Of a stretch of 64,000 nucleotides of DNA, positions 11,680-26,319 are shown one piece after another. The stretch is from Haemaphysalis longicornis. Taxonomy: Eukaryota > Arthropoda > Arachnida > Ixodida > Ixodidae. The first letter of the stretch is position 1. Every line of letters begins with the position of its first letter. The notes under the pieces are model-generated. The model worked only from the letters and a program-made list of their open reading frames with translations, was not told the DNA's origin and searched no databases. The DNA is taken from positions 28,912,909 through 28,976,908 of the forward strand of contig CM023457.1 of NCBI GenBank assembly GCA_013339765.2, in the 5' to 3' direction. A program made the position numbers and the translations under genes.

Positions 11680-11745
11680 GACGACGAGGACGACGATGGT
11701 GGTAGTGGTGGTGGTGACGACGAGGACGACGACGATGATGATAGG
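11624..11745 (+). repeat. (TGA/CGA)n tail of the RTE-like LINE
   Basis: Starts 12 bp after the LINE stop: GATGGTGGTGATGATGATG continuing to about 11676, then mixed GACGAGGACGACGATGGTGG units to 11745. RTE-type elements characteristically end in short tandem repeats rather than poly-A, so the tract is best read as the element's 3' end, later expanded. Confidence 0.75.
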
Positions 11746-13854
11746 TAGCCACTCTTAGTCTGATGGTCCACCAGTTGTCGAATTTCCACATCGTATGCCC
11801 ATCTCAATTGTACTTGTTCCTCCAAACTTCAGCTATGATATCGTCCACCCAAGCTCTTCATCTAATATGGGATGCTCGTTTGCTATCCCTAATCGTTACT
11901 CTTATCATATTTTTTTTTCATGGCTCCTTGGACTTACGCAAGTTTTCCTTTGCACCCTCTTTTAATATATAACGAAGTATTGAATAAGGATGAGTGATGC
12001 TTCGTTTCATCACCACCACTCGACAGATGGCGCTAAAGATCGCTTTCTTCCCTTTTATTTGGTATCCTGTGAAGTCTTGGATTAACGAGCTGGAGGTATC
12101 GCTTTAAGTAACCATCGGCAAACATGGGTACAGACGTGCACGTTTCTTCTTCGAAGCCGGAATCATTAGGTCGCGGAAAGATGACAAGAAAGAATGGAGG
12201 GGAACCGAGGCCAACACACAAGCAATGATGTGATCGACAATTTCCGTCCATTTAGCCTCCGTGGGTGGTTCGGCTAGCAATAACTCGTCGGCGTCGACAT
12301 TGAAGGATTAATTATTGAACGTAGGCCCGGAAATGGAGCCGTTCGTAAGCTTTCTCCTCAAAAAAGAGCAGAAAAAACGAAAGGCCGAGCGCTATATTTG
12401 GCGAGGACTTGAACGACAAAACAGGATACCCACATACACTCGGACTGCTTTGGCACCGCGCGTTTCCCGGCGTGACGATCGGTGAAACAAAGTCTAAAAG
12501 AAAAAAATCTAATAATTTATTTGCAAGACGTATTTCAATCTTTCTCCTTGACGAAGCCTGTAGGGAGGGCGTGCTCCGACATAGAGTATACAAGCAGATG
12601 CTGAAACGTGGTAAACTCATCGCCACCCCAGCTGGCGGTTCACTTGAACACCATGTCCCAACGTAACTGGCTGTTTGTCAGTGGTACCGCGTACATTTGT
12701 TTGCTTTCAAATTGCGGGCTCAACCCCCAGCATGCAATGCGTCCTAGAAACCACGATGAAAAGAGCAACGCACTACGTGTTGTCGTTACTTTGTAACGAA
12801 GGTGTCTACAGTAGCGCCATGATTGCAAATAACGGGCTCATCTCCCTAGTGCACTGCGTAATGGCATCCGCGGCGTCCACAGTGACGGGCAGATGGTGTT
12901 ACATCACTGACTAGGAATGTTACATCAGCCTTGGCCTCTTCCTGCCACCCATCGTCGTTCCAGACTCCACTTAACCTTGTTTAACTTTCCAGCATGCTCA
13001 GCGGTGGAAAGTAGAAATAAACGAGAGGAGCACCATCGCCATGAAATTTCTGGTTGAGTAGCCTACGAACGTTTCCCGTCAAAATGGAATTCTTGAACTC
13101 CTTTAAACAAATTTCAAATAAATGAGCAGGAGGCTTCCCTTACTCCGAGATGTTATTCCACATAGTCGGATACAATTTAAGAACGAGAATTCAAGTTGCC
13201 CTGCGCCTCATCACCGCAGCCGGTTGCTCTTCCACGATGCACAAAAAGTGCGTTACTGAGAGTGCATAGAACGTGACACGTTGTCGTTTCCATGATTTTT
13301 GGAATTGATCTCCGTACAAATCACTTCAGCAACGACGAGATCACTAGGCGAGAAAAAGCAGGCGATTCCATGCATTGAGCACAACCTTTTTTCTAATTTT
13401 GAAGACGTACACGTTGACGTTACGGACCCGTCGCTTCCGCGGAGTGATACAACACCTAAGATATTGTGGTTCTCAACAGCGTCTGCTCATCCAATGCCTA
13501 AGCACACGATCTTTCCTCGTGCCACAAGGTGATTTCAAGGCAGAAGAATCGCAAACTTTGTGGCCGATCAACCAACACAAGTATCTACAAACCTAAGTGG
13601 GTGAAGAGGTTTGGGGGAACATTACAGATTACATTGAAGCTGTGTGAAATTCGGACAAAAAATTACACCATCTTCCCGTAGGGGAACCCTTAGTAGTATG
13701 CGAAGCAGCCATGGGGTCGACTGAAGTTCCCATTAGTTTTCAGTTCGTCGTTTCCATTGACGTTCAGCTTCGCGTGCCTTCGTTGTATCAGTAGCTTCTT
13801 GACGTAGTTTGAATGAGTGAAGGACATAAGGCGCGTTCGTAGCACATGCTCCTG
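11746..13854. other. No supported gene
   Basis: Frames of 60-108 codons on both strands lack recognisable motifs. Nothing repetitive was recognised by eye. Confidence 0.3.
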
Positions 13855-14095
13855 TCTCGGTTTGTAGCGCAGTGGGAAGAGCGCCACGTACCTCCCGTTG
13901 CGGCCAGAGAGTCGTGGGATCGAAACCGGGCGCCGCCTAACTATTTCTTTTTATAGCGGACTGCGCTGACGTCAGCCAAAACGCTGACGGGGCTGAAGAG
14001 ACGCGCATGCGCAGTAGAGTGCGGACGGCGGACAACGACAACGAGGGAGGGAGGGACACAGCCCCGAGCATGAGATGCTTCGCATCTAAAATTCA
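13855..14095 (+). mobile_element. tRNA-derived SINE (first family), plus strand
   Basis: A tRNA-like head has an A-box-like TAGCGCAGTGGGAAGAGCG at 13865-13883 and a B-box-like GGATCGAAACC at 13917-13927, spaced as in a tRNA. It is followed by an unrelated body with GCTGACGTCAGCC and a closing GAGATGCTTCGCATCTAAA near 14072-14091. The head is too degenerate in acceptor and anticodon stems to be a working tRNA. The element would have been transcribed by RNA polymerase III and mobilised by a LINE. Confidence 0.55.
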
Positions 14096-14159
14096 CCCTG
14101 TTCCACGCAACCTAGCCATCTGCAAGGGTATGCCAGGGGATAACAGCTAAGACATTGTA

Positions 14160-16676
<2,517 letters not shown>

Positions 16677-16900
16677 TTAAGCGATCAACCTGCACCGGCG
16701 AGCACGTGGAGATGGGCGCGCGCTGCCTGGCCGGACATGGCACATACCCACGTGAGGATTGGCCAGGAATCTCCTTGTCTTCCTTGGCAACAGATGGGCG
16801 CGCGCTGCTGGCCGCTGACATGGCACATATGATTGGCCGAATCGGGCGTGAGAAGGGCTAATGCACCCGCTTAAAGGAGTACTGACACGAAATTTCAAAC
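16677..16900. repeat. Partial tandem duplication
   Basis: Two direct copies of a roughly 50-55 bp unit, 16711-16770 and 16794-16845, share ATGGGCGCGCGCTGC, GGCC, ACATGGCACATA and GATTGGCC. The right side continues with TTAAAGGAGTACTGACACGA, a phrase I associate with tick interspersed repeats. Confidence 0.55.
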
Positions 16901-19846
16901 TGAGATCCGCTCTACAATCAAGTACAACGACAACACGAATAAATGCATCTTTCTTTCTTTGTAGTTGTGTGTGTGTGTGTGAGCGAACATTACCGAACCG
17001 CGCAAATTCAACTCGTGCATTGCACTTTCACATTCTTCCCCTCGGGAAATGCGGGGAATTTTTTATTATTAATATTATATTAATATGATGATGATGATGA
17101 TTGATGTCGGGCATAACCTTAGGTACGAGACGGTGAAGTGAAAAAATTGGGACCGCGATTCAGCTCGCGCCTTTTTTACGTGCTTGTACACTGTAACCTT
17201 TATTCTTCCCGGCTGAAATCGCTTTAAACAGTTGGATGGCAAGAACGAGACAAAAAGTATGATTGCTTGCCTGAGCTTGGGCTTGAAGAGTGAACTTCTA
17301 CCACAGTTTGGAACTAATGGCCTGAAAGTACTCACTCGTGAGGAAAAAAAAGCTCGCCGCCACATGCTGTATCACAGCGGAATATTTTTAACATAATGGC
17401 ATTTGTAGAACGAGATCCACACTTTCAACGTCGTCCTCTCACTTCTGTGTCCGTAACCTGGTAGGTGGCGCGAAATCTCTTACCCACCTCTCCATCACCT
17501 TCTGTAACAGCTGAGAGAGCTTCACAGTGCTCACGAGTCTTGCAGCATTTACAGCTTCGCTAGTATTCACAGAGTTCCGTGACCAATTGGAAAAGTGCGT
17601 TGGTTACTACATGAGCAGCAAAGATAGGACCAAGCGCCCCGCCCCTTTGATGGTTCCCCTTCCTTTACCACCAAAATACCGCTTGGTTCAACTGTCAAAT
17701 TTTAACGTGAACACAATTTTTCCGTGGGCTGAAAATTGCTGCCCGACATTCTGTGGCCGCAAACCTAGCCGCTCGATCCTAGCCGTAAGCTGCTTTGCTG
17801 TAAAAGGAACATTAATACGAAACCTGAAACCTGAACCTCCCCAGCATGCAATCAAGCAGCATGGCTTCACTGAACACGGATACCGGGAGAGCTGCACTGA
17901 TGTGCTGAGGTGCTAAGTTCTGCGAAGTCCATACAGGATGCATTGAGTCAGTTACTGACTGGAAGGGAAAGACACGGAGGACGTTTGTACCTTAGTTCAA
18001 TCCTATCACTCGCATTTAGTTCGTCGCCGCACAAAACACAGTTCCAGCCACCGTATTCTTTAACTTTCACTCCAACCTATAGTCCCTTCAGCAAAAGTAG
18101 AGAGAAAGCGTGAGAGAGAGACGTTATTTAAGTTAATGTTACTACTATTGGTTCTGCTCTTCCCTGGAAGATCCTGGAAAGTCCTTTCAGCCCTTTCCAC
18201 CCGTCTCAATGATGACGAGGAAAAGTTCGGCGAAACGATTTCTCATCAGCGACCGAACCTCTCATTTTCCGCCGGGGGTATTTTTCAGTTGCGCGTGCTG
18301 CCTCATTTAGGGTGCTTTTCAGTTCTTCGCTTTCGTTTCGTTGAGTTAAGGGCGGGACTGTTCTGAAGCACATATGATGTCTAGCAGCGGCAAGATGCCA
18401 GAGCGTGGTTCTACGTCGTTGCTATTTTCCCGTGCTTATCAAAGATGTCGAAACTTCAATTATAAGAGGCCCTCCGTGCTGCATTTATCCGACCTCTAGA
18501 AGAGGATTTTTTTTATTTATTTATGTGAGGTTATAAGGTTAGTGTCGATCTCTTGGCCAAAGTTTCGCAAAACATCGATGTGGTCTAACAAAGAAAAGAG
18601 CTAGAATTTTTTTTTAACCCCGAATTCTAAGACGTGTGATTCCTTACCAAAATAATCCATCCGCCCGAACTTTAAGCTTAACAAAATTCTTCACAGAGCG
18701 ACTCGTGGGTTTTGGATTTGTCACATGGACATAAGGCACGCATGCCAAGAGCCGGTGCGAACATTGCCGCTGGCTTTTCTGTTTTAGCGAATGTTTGCTT
18801 TGCTCGCACAAGGAATATATTGCTTTCAGCATGATGAGAGAACCGGGATTTCTAGGTTATGTCACGCATCGCCAGTCGTCAGTGAAAGTGGGGCATTTGT
18901 GTAAGTTCGCGTGTACGTCTCTGTATATGCGTGCGCGCACGTGTGAGTCGAGATAGAGACAGCGCGCATTGCTCGTCATTCAGGCCTGCCTCATATCGTG
19001 TAGTTCGCAACAACGCTGTTTGATGCTCCACTTGATGCGCGTCGGTTGATACGCCTTCCTCATATCCCTCCTTCCCCATCACTCTTTCCTGGCGGCAAGC
19101 CACGCCAAACACAGGGAAAGGGAGACTTCAGAGTAATGAGGGCGTGCATGCAGGCGGATGAAATCGCCACCGCCAACTCACAAAGCCGCACGCCTTCCAA
19201 TCCAACCTGTCCAATCGTCGTCGACAGGTCTGTATCATCTTGTTTTTTTTCACAAAGCCTTCCATCACGTCTTGAGCAGTGAAGTAGCGGCACTCGCGTC
19301 ATTTCCTCGCGCTCACACGCAGCTTCTAGGCCTTCTCGTGGCATCCACGGTGTAGCGACACAATTGCTCGTCCAGCAGAGCCGTCGACCGCTTCTCGTAA
19401 TGACAACATCGGCGGCCACCACGTCGGGATGTGGCGACGTAGAAGGGTCGAGGATGTCGACAGAAGAGGGGAAGACCCGGGATGGGATGGAGACCGCGGT
19501 GAGGTCGTTACGCATAAAGCGACTGACACGCGCGCCTTTCCGCAAGCGAGGAAATTTGGGCACCCCTCTTTCGAGGGAGATGACACGTTTGTATGGGCAC
19601 GTTGGTTGGTAAGGGCCATTGGGGTTCCGATATGGTGGAGCTGGCGAAGGCGAATGAGACTGCGTAAACAAATAAAAGTGGAGACGAAAACTCCGACTAG
19701 CTAAAATGAGTAGAGCGAGGAGAACGCGAGAAGAATACGCGACTCAGTGCGCTCGTAGGCAAGCACCTTCGCGTAACGATGGCTGGGATGTGCTTTACAC
19801 GCTCAAAGCATTGTTGTTTTATGCAAGACACTGGCAGTGCACGCAT

Positions 19847-19848
<2 letters not shown>
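16901..19848. other. No supported gene
   Basis: Small (TGA)n tract at 17085-17101. The minus frame of 203 codons at 19060-19671 overlaps open frames on the other strand and has no motif, so I do not call it. Confidence 0.35.
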
Positions 19849-19889
<41 letters not shown>

Positions 19890-19949
19890 ACACCACACAC
19901 ACACACACACACACACAAATATATATATAACATAATATATATAATACAC

Positions 19950-19993
<44 letters not shown>
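19849..19993. repeat. Compound (CA)n-(TA)n microsatellite
   Basis: (CA)n from 19849 to 19917 with ACCACACC interruptions, then (TA)n from 19920 to 19993. Confidence 0.95.
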
Positions 19994-19996
<3 letters not shown>

Positions 19997-20539
19997 CAGG
20001 CAAATTCAGCCCAAGTGCGTGTTTTATCCCCCAATTTCATCTCTGAATCTTCGTATCTTTATACCACCACCTTTGGTCGGACAATTAATACGTATAAGAC
20101 ATATAAGTTGAGTTCTCTAAATAGGTTCGTCGGGGCGGGTGATAAGCGGGAGCGTTTCTTTATCGACGAATGATTTCGGAAGATGTTTTCCGGAGCCACG
20201 CGTACATCGCGCATGGTTATAAACCAAAATCAATGTGCGTGGGATGACTGAAAGACAAAAGAAAGGAGGCGCATCGGAGCCACGTGCGCTGACGAAGGGC
20301 AACGATGAGGCCCGGCCTTCGAACGGCGGCGGCAGCGACGGACACACAAAAAGACTTCCTCCTCCGATGGCGTCTAGGGTCAGTTCTGGCCAGCGCACTT
20401 CCGGCGCTATAGCTGACCTTTCTTCCCCTTTTTCTCCCGCGCGTTTCTTCTCCCCGGCTGTTTCACCCGTTCCACCCTCTAAAGCGAAGCAACAAAGAAC
20501 AGCGAGCGCTTGCTTTAACCAAACTTCCTCTCGTAGTAT

Positions 20540-20540
<1 letters not shown>
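19994..20540. other. No supported gene
   Basis: GC-rich, with overlapping frames on both strands (20117-20695 minus, 20235-20543 plus) lacking motifs; the minus one runs through the adjacent (GA)n tract. Confidence 0.35.
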
Positions 20541-20589
<49 letters not shown>

Positions 20590-20611
20590 GAGAGAGAGAG
20601 AAGAGAGAGAC
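20541..20611. repeat. (GA)n microsatellite
   Basis: About 70 bp of GA dinucleotides with GG interruptions at the right end. Confidence 0.95.
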
Positions 20612-21719
20612 AACACGGCGCGAGGTCGGGGTCGCCGAATTAGGTTTGTTTGCATTTCGGGACACGGGGAACGTTCCTCGCGAAAGTGCAGGCAATGGCG
20701 TTTCTTTTTCGCACCGTTCCGCATTTTTAGCCCGGACGTGAGAGGGGTCCGCCTTCCGGCACCGAGCACGGTGGGAACGAACGGACGTTCGCTCACTCGG
20801 GAAAAGAAAGGGGGCCGGTGCAGAGTGCGTATTAGAGCGTGCTAGTTTGCGGCTCCGCTTTGAAGGGTAAAACGGATCGCGCCGCTTTCTTTCGACTCTA
20901 TGGAACAGGGCGGTGTACGTTTGCGAAAAGAACCGGCGATTCTTGAGCGTAGAACTTCGTTGGCAAAGTGGCGGAGGAGGGATTTTCGCACTGAGGAAGG
21001 TGTTGCGCCTCTCTAAGTGGGGATGTATGAAACGCTAGCTATGTTTTCTGCATCAGACTCGCGCATAGTAAGTTAACAATGCGACGCTAGGCCAAGGTAA
21101 TTGAAAATACATTTGCGGTTCTGGCGGGCCACGCTTTTAGAAAAAGTTCAGATCTGAAACACGTTAACGCCCACAGCCTGTAGCTGCCTTTAGTTTTTAA
21201 CCCTCGTCCTGTTTATCTCTCTCTCTCCTCTCTCTCGGTTGGGTGATTTTATCAGCCCCTGGGGGCACAATATAGGCAGGGCACGAAGCACTAACAATCC
21301 CACCCTTTATGGACAGAGAAAAAACTCTCCTCGCTTACCCCATGACGTCATCACTGGGGACCATTACACCCGACGCGACGCGCAGGGGTGGCTTGATGAC
21401 TTGAAGCTTACTTTCGGCGCCCACGCCAAGTTTCGTCGCATTGTGACGCATTAGATTGAGCTGTCTTTTTATCACTTCCATTGCCGAGGGACGTATATAG
21501 CGGCTTCTTCTTTCACTAACGCCTAGAGAAAGTAGGTTCAGAACACCTACGCAGTCAAACTGTAATGAAAATACCGCATTCACCAACCACAAGCTGACGT
21601 GAAGCAAAGGAGATCGACTTGCAAGCAGTTCAGCCTTATTAAAACATACCTTCCGCATTGAAAAAGTAAATGCAATACAAGACGACAACAAAATGTCTAA
21701 TATTGGGTGCGCAAATAGG
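20612..21719. other. No supported gene
   Basis: A short CT-rich run lies at 21215-21238. A minus frame of 118 codons (21335-21691) has no recognisable motif. Confidence 0.35.
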
Positions 21720-21867
21720 TAATATATAATATATATATATATATATAATATATAAGATATATATATAAGTAATATATAATATATAGTAATATATAAATAA
21801 TAATATCATAATATAGATATATACAAATATAATATATATATAATATATATATATATATAAATAATAG
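21720..21867. repeat. AT-rich low-complexity tract (TA/TAATA)n
   Basis: About 148 bp of ATATAT and AATAT units without a strict period. Apparent Tyr/Ile-rich frames through it are artefacts. Confidence 0.9.
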
Positions 21868-24800
21868 AGATTGCCTCCAATCGGTGGATGGGAGAAGTTC
21901 CAACTCTTTGTAACGTTAGATGGTTCGATAATATATAGACATCTTTGTATTTGTGGCAACATTCTCAGGCTGTGCAGGCCGAGTGTCGCAGAAAGTTATT
22001 TATTCAATCGATGGGCGATTTCTACGCCCGGCAAAAACCACTGGCGCTCACATCAAGGGAATTCCTCCTCGCCACGTTTTTCGCCGCGAGCTTCGGTACT
22101 TCGCCTGGTAAATCGGCGAGAGACTATGTCGGAAGCATCCAAGCTACGAGAGGAAAGCCAGCTAGAGCCGAGAATAGCTTGCGGTGGAGACCATGGGAAG
22201 AAGACGCTTTGATATGCTTCTTTACGATCAAAGCGCCTAAGAAATGAACCACAAATAAGTTCACGGCAACGTGCCTGCTCCCTGTCCTCGCGGGAGATGT
22301 CCACGTGGTTTACTCAAGTACTGCAGATTCGAGGCCTAGCTGTGAGCACGTGGACAGCCAGCTGCCCATAACGTGCACACCCCCAGTAGGGGTAGAAGAA
22401 CAAACCCAAGCAAAAGAACAGCAACTGGCCTCCACTCTGCCCCCTAGGGATAACCGCGCACGAATTACTAAAGGCGGCTTATCCAAGGCCACGTCGGGGA
22501 CACGTGCACAGGTATCTGCAAATCACGTGCACACTACCGGTCGGTGCATCACCCCCGCAAGCCCGGGTGCAACGTGAACAAGACCGGCAAAAGACGCGGT
22601 CTTGGCGTGCCCAGGAGACTATTCCGCAACCCGCGTTCACGAAGGGAAACGTCAATACAATTTTTTATCCATGGATGTATTTATGCACGATAAGCAAACA
22701 GCTGGAAGCAGCGAATAACTTCCATTTTGTGGGCATCGTACTGCAAAATATAATAAACAACAGAGGCACCGAGCGAATTGAATCAGTTGCTTCCCACGGA
22801 CCAAAAGCAGGAAGTACAAAAAAATCAAATCGCGAGAAACTTTAGCGTAGAATAACCCCCACGACCCGTCTCAAAATAAGATGTCAGTGCTCGGCGTTCA
22901 GTATTTTTTCCTCCGATATCGCTCTCGGTGTTCTGGCACCTCTCAGAACTAGAAAAAGGACAGAGGAAGACGATGTATAGGGATTATACGAAAGAAAGAA
23001 GAAGGAATAACGGGGCAGCTCGAGCTACAACCTAAACTCGGACTGGTTCATGTCTGCCGTCTTCGACAGCGCAGGCTCGTCTCGGTGATAGCGTGCCCAG
23101 AGTTCATCGAAGCCGCCCGTCAGCTGGCAGGAACCCGCCCCGTGCATCCCGCTCCCTCGCCATCCTCCCCGGGTTGTTGTTTTATCGCGCGTCTGTCTTC
23201 TTCCTATCGTCCTTCTCCTTTTTATTTCCTTTCCTACTCCCCTGCTTCAGGTCGGTGTTCAGTGGATTCGTTCGAAAGATGTTGTCCATAACCAAGTCGA
23301 GAGGAAGTCAATAAAAATATTAGAATGCTCGAGTTTCCCGTTATCTTTCAATTATTTTAGCGTTCGTTCCGTTTTTGCGGATCACCAAACCAAAGGAAAT
23401 TCGTGCGGAAATTACTTTCCCAATGGTTGACCCCTTTTTCCCTTCCAGAAATAGAAATTCAACAGTCGTCCCCGAAAGTGCGCATCTTGATGTATGCAAT
23501 GCTCATAGCCCGCTTGACGACAGACATCGGCGTAAGAAAAATTGATCGAGAAAGTATTGACCGCTTTATATTTAATTTCCCCCGGCACTCTGTTTATATT
23601 TTGTTCACGTTCATTCGCTTGTATAAGAATGAGATGGTGGTGCAGGTGAATTTGCATAGCGAGCAGTTGGCCAGGTACTGATCCGTAAAGTGCACGACCT
23701 CGGGATATGATGCTCGCCTAAGGTCGTACTTTCCAAACCATTATGATTGAAGGGATTTCTTGTATAATGGTGCCGCTTGGGGCCTTTGTGACTTCACAGA
23801 ATGACGGGGAAAACGAAAATAAAACCAAGCAGGAGAACCCGGCGAATGAGCAGACTTCATAAAATGACGGCCGAAACGGTATATTGCTTGTAGCATGGCG
23901 TACTCACACTCACGCTGCTCGGATATATTTAAACACTTTTTTTTTACTTCATAACATTGGAAACTGTATACATCCTAGACGGCTTTGATTACACGCCATT
24001 CGCCGACCAATCAAACAACTCTGTAAATCGTGCTTCACCGCAGGCAATATCATAATGAGAGAAAGCCAACTTCATGGAGGAGGCCACGAAGGTGTTCAAG
24101 GCAAACAAAAAAAAACGTTCTTCAAGAGATTTTTGACGTATAAACTATTACCTTTTTCTTAATAGAATACTAGCGAAAAAGGGACTCCCAGGGGATTCAC
24201 TGTGACCGAATAGGGTATTGGCCGCACACTTCGAGGTGATAGGCCAGGAAGCTGAATGTAAATTGAAAGCATGTAGTACATGAGAGAATTTAAACCCAGA
24301 GGCGCCTCTTTAATGTTGCGAAATTGCTACATTGGTAGCCTACAATATGCGAGCCATCTTGCAACAAAAGCTAACCAAGGCATGTTTGCGGCAATACGAG
24401 CCACGACAGTAATATATTTGCCGTAAACACCCTTTTGTCGAATCTTTTCCCGACATCATCCTCGCAACTAGCCCCCCCCCCCCCCCCGGTAACTTAAAAT
24501 TTCAGCAACGCCCCGCTCTGTTCACATTTCCTGCTTGCGACTCTGCCTTCGCGCTTTTCCCGATCGCCCCACAAATAAATGCGGGGCTAAGCCCCATGGT
24601 CTTGCGGCCGGGCGAACTCGCTGTTGCGCGCATTCAGTGAACACGCAGCGTGCCACTCGGATTTCATTTTATCCCCGAGGCTGCGGCAGCAGCGCGCACT
24701 CGATCAGGAGATAAGGTGTCCGCACCCTTTCGCATCGCGGGCTGGCTCCTAAGGTTACACCTCTGTTGTCCCAGGTTGAACGTATGCTGCGCCAACGACT

Positions 24801-25446
24801 TCGCCACCGGGGCCCCGGAATGACGATCGCGAACGCAAACACCGAAGTACATGGACAAGCAGCACCTCCTATTCACCGGTAGCTCGGATTGCTCTTGCCG
24901 GAACGCGCGTGCGACCGTGGCCATCACGTTGCGAACGCAATCACGCGTTGACCTCGAACACGGAGCGATCGTTTTTACGACCGGAATTTCTTTATTGAGC
25001 GTGCGCTCACACGTGACGCTCGCTCAAGGACGCATTCATGATTACATTCCTCCCCGAAAACACGGGCTGTGCGCGCAGAGATCGCGTGAACTGTTCTAGT
25101 CGCTTAAAAAGTCGTACCGTGCTGTGGGAGGATATCTCTGCGACCCAGTTTCGTAATCCACCATGGGCGCGTGTCTTTGAAGACATGTTATCTAGCGTAA
25201 ACGTATCCAAGCACTGGAATTCATATCGACGCAATAGCGGGGATCTAAAAAAAGAGCTACAACTGAAAAGCCACGGTACATGCAAGTGAGACAGGTATAC
25301 GTGCCAATTTTACGCTGATCACCTGAAGGTTTGATCATTTGTGTTGCAATGAGCACGAATGCAGGAAGGTTTAATCACCGTGAAGGCGATTAAACGTGTT
25401 TCGTTCAAGCGATCCGCGGGGATGCTTCCCATCTTTATGGACGGCC
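21868..25446. other. No supported gene
   Basis: A partial internal duplication at about 22335-22400 and 22498-22560 shares ACGTGCACAC-type words. A 16-base C run is at 24472-24487. Otherwise anonymous. Confidence 0.35.
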
Positions 25447-25618
25447 CCGGTCTTTTAGCTACAGGACGTTTCGGAACAGGACGTTTCGGAACAGCCTTTT
25501 CGGGACACAGACATTTCGGTACACGGAACTTTTCAGGACACGGGCGTTTCAGCACACGGGTGTTTCGGTACACGGCGTTCTGTTACACGGTGAATCGGTA
25601 CAAGGCGGTTGGGTACAA
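25447..25618. repeat. Degenerate 15-bp minisatellite
   Basis: About 11 head-to-tail units of consensus TTTCGGTACACGGCG. The left half uses ACAGGACG spacers, the right half ACACGGCG. Because the unit is a multiple of three, one plus frame reads repeated GRFGT and one minus frame repeated VPKRP pentads; I consider this a by-product and not a protein. Unit divergence of 20-40 percent suggests it is old. Confidence 0.7.
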
Positions 25619-26263
25619 AATTGAATTTGAGCGAGCGTTTAAGGCAGTGGCGTCTTGTACCGAAAAGACCTACACCCCTTTCTTGCACTTGCGGAACTCC
25701 ACAGAACATCCTTGCCTTCGACGACTGCACCGTTCGTGTTTGCCATGAGTAAAAGTGACTCGTGCCTTTCTGTTTGACCGGTCTGTCTGCGCAGTGCACG
25801 CAACTAGTGTAGGAGGGTAGGCACTGTACACTGTCCAGACAGCTACGCCGTCACTCCACCTGCCAGCGTAGGGCGACGAATGTCGGATGAGCCCGAAACA
25901 AAAGAAGCGACCGCATTACTCGTTGTCTTTGGTGTGTCTGCCCGCACGTCGGCGGTGCGAGGCGTCAACAAGGGCGACGCGTCGGTCGCGCTGCCGTGAC
26001 CTCCGCCTGCGCAGCCCTGTCACTAGCGCGCGGACCGAGCGAGGCGGCACAGGCGTGCCCTTGTTAACGCCGCCCCAGTGGCCCTGAGCTGCTCAGAACG
26101 ACGCGCTCGCACAACGCTTCTCTGCGCGCTGTCGTGCCTATGGGGAGACGCCTCCCACGCAACGTGGAGCAATATTTTCGGGAACAGAACGGTTGTTTCG
26201 AAATGCTGACAGTTGGCGCCCGCCTGAAAACTCAACAACGCTCCCTAGACAATGCTGCCATAC
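25619..26263. other. No supported gene
   Basis: GC-rich from 25900 to 26180 with arginine-rich chance frames. Nothing recognised. Confidence 0.35.
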
Positions 26264-26319
26264 TATATATATATATAATATATATATATATATATTATAT
26301 ATATATATTATATTATAAA
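26264..26319. repeat. (TA)n microsatellite
   Basis: Interrupted TA/TAA repeats, followed at 26376-26408 by a short GAGAAGAGA tract. Confidence 0.9.

Noticed and set aside
19060..19671. 203-codon minus-strand ORF
   Set aside because: Overlaps open frames on both strands in GC-rich DNA, no motif, proline/serine-rich composition.
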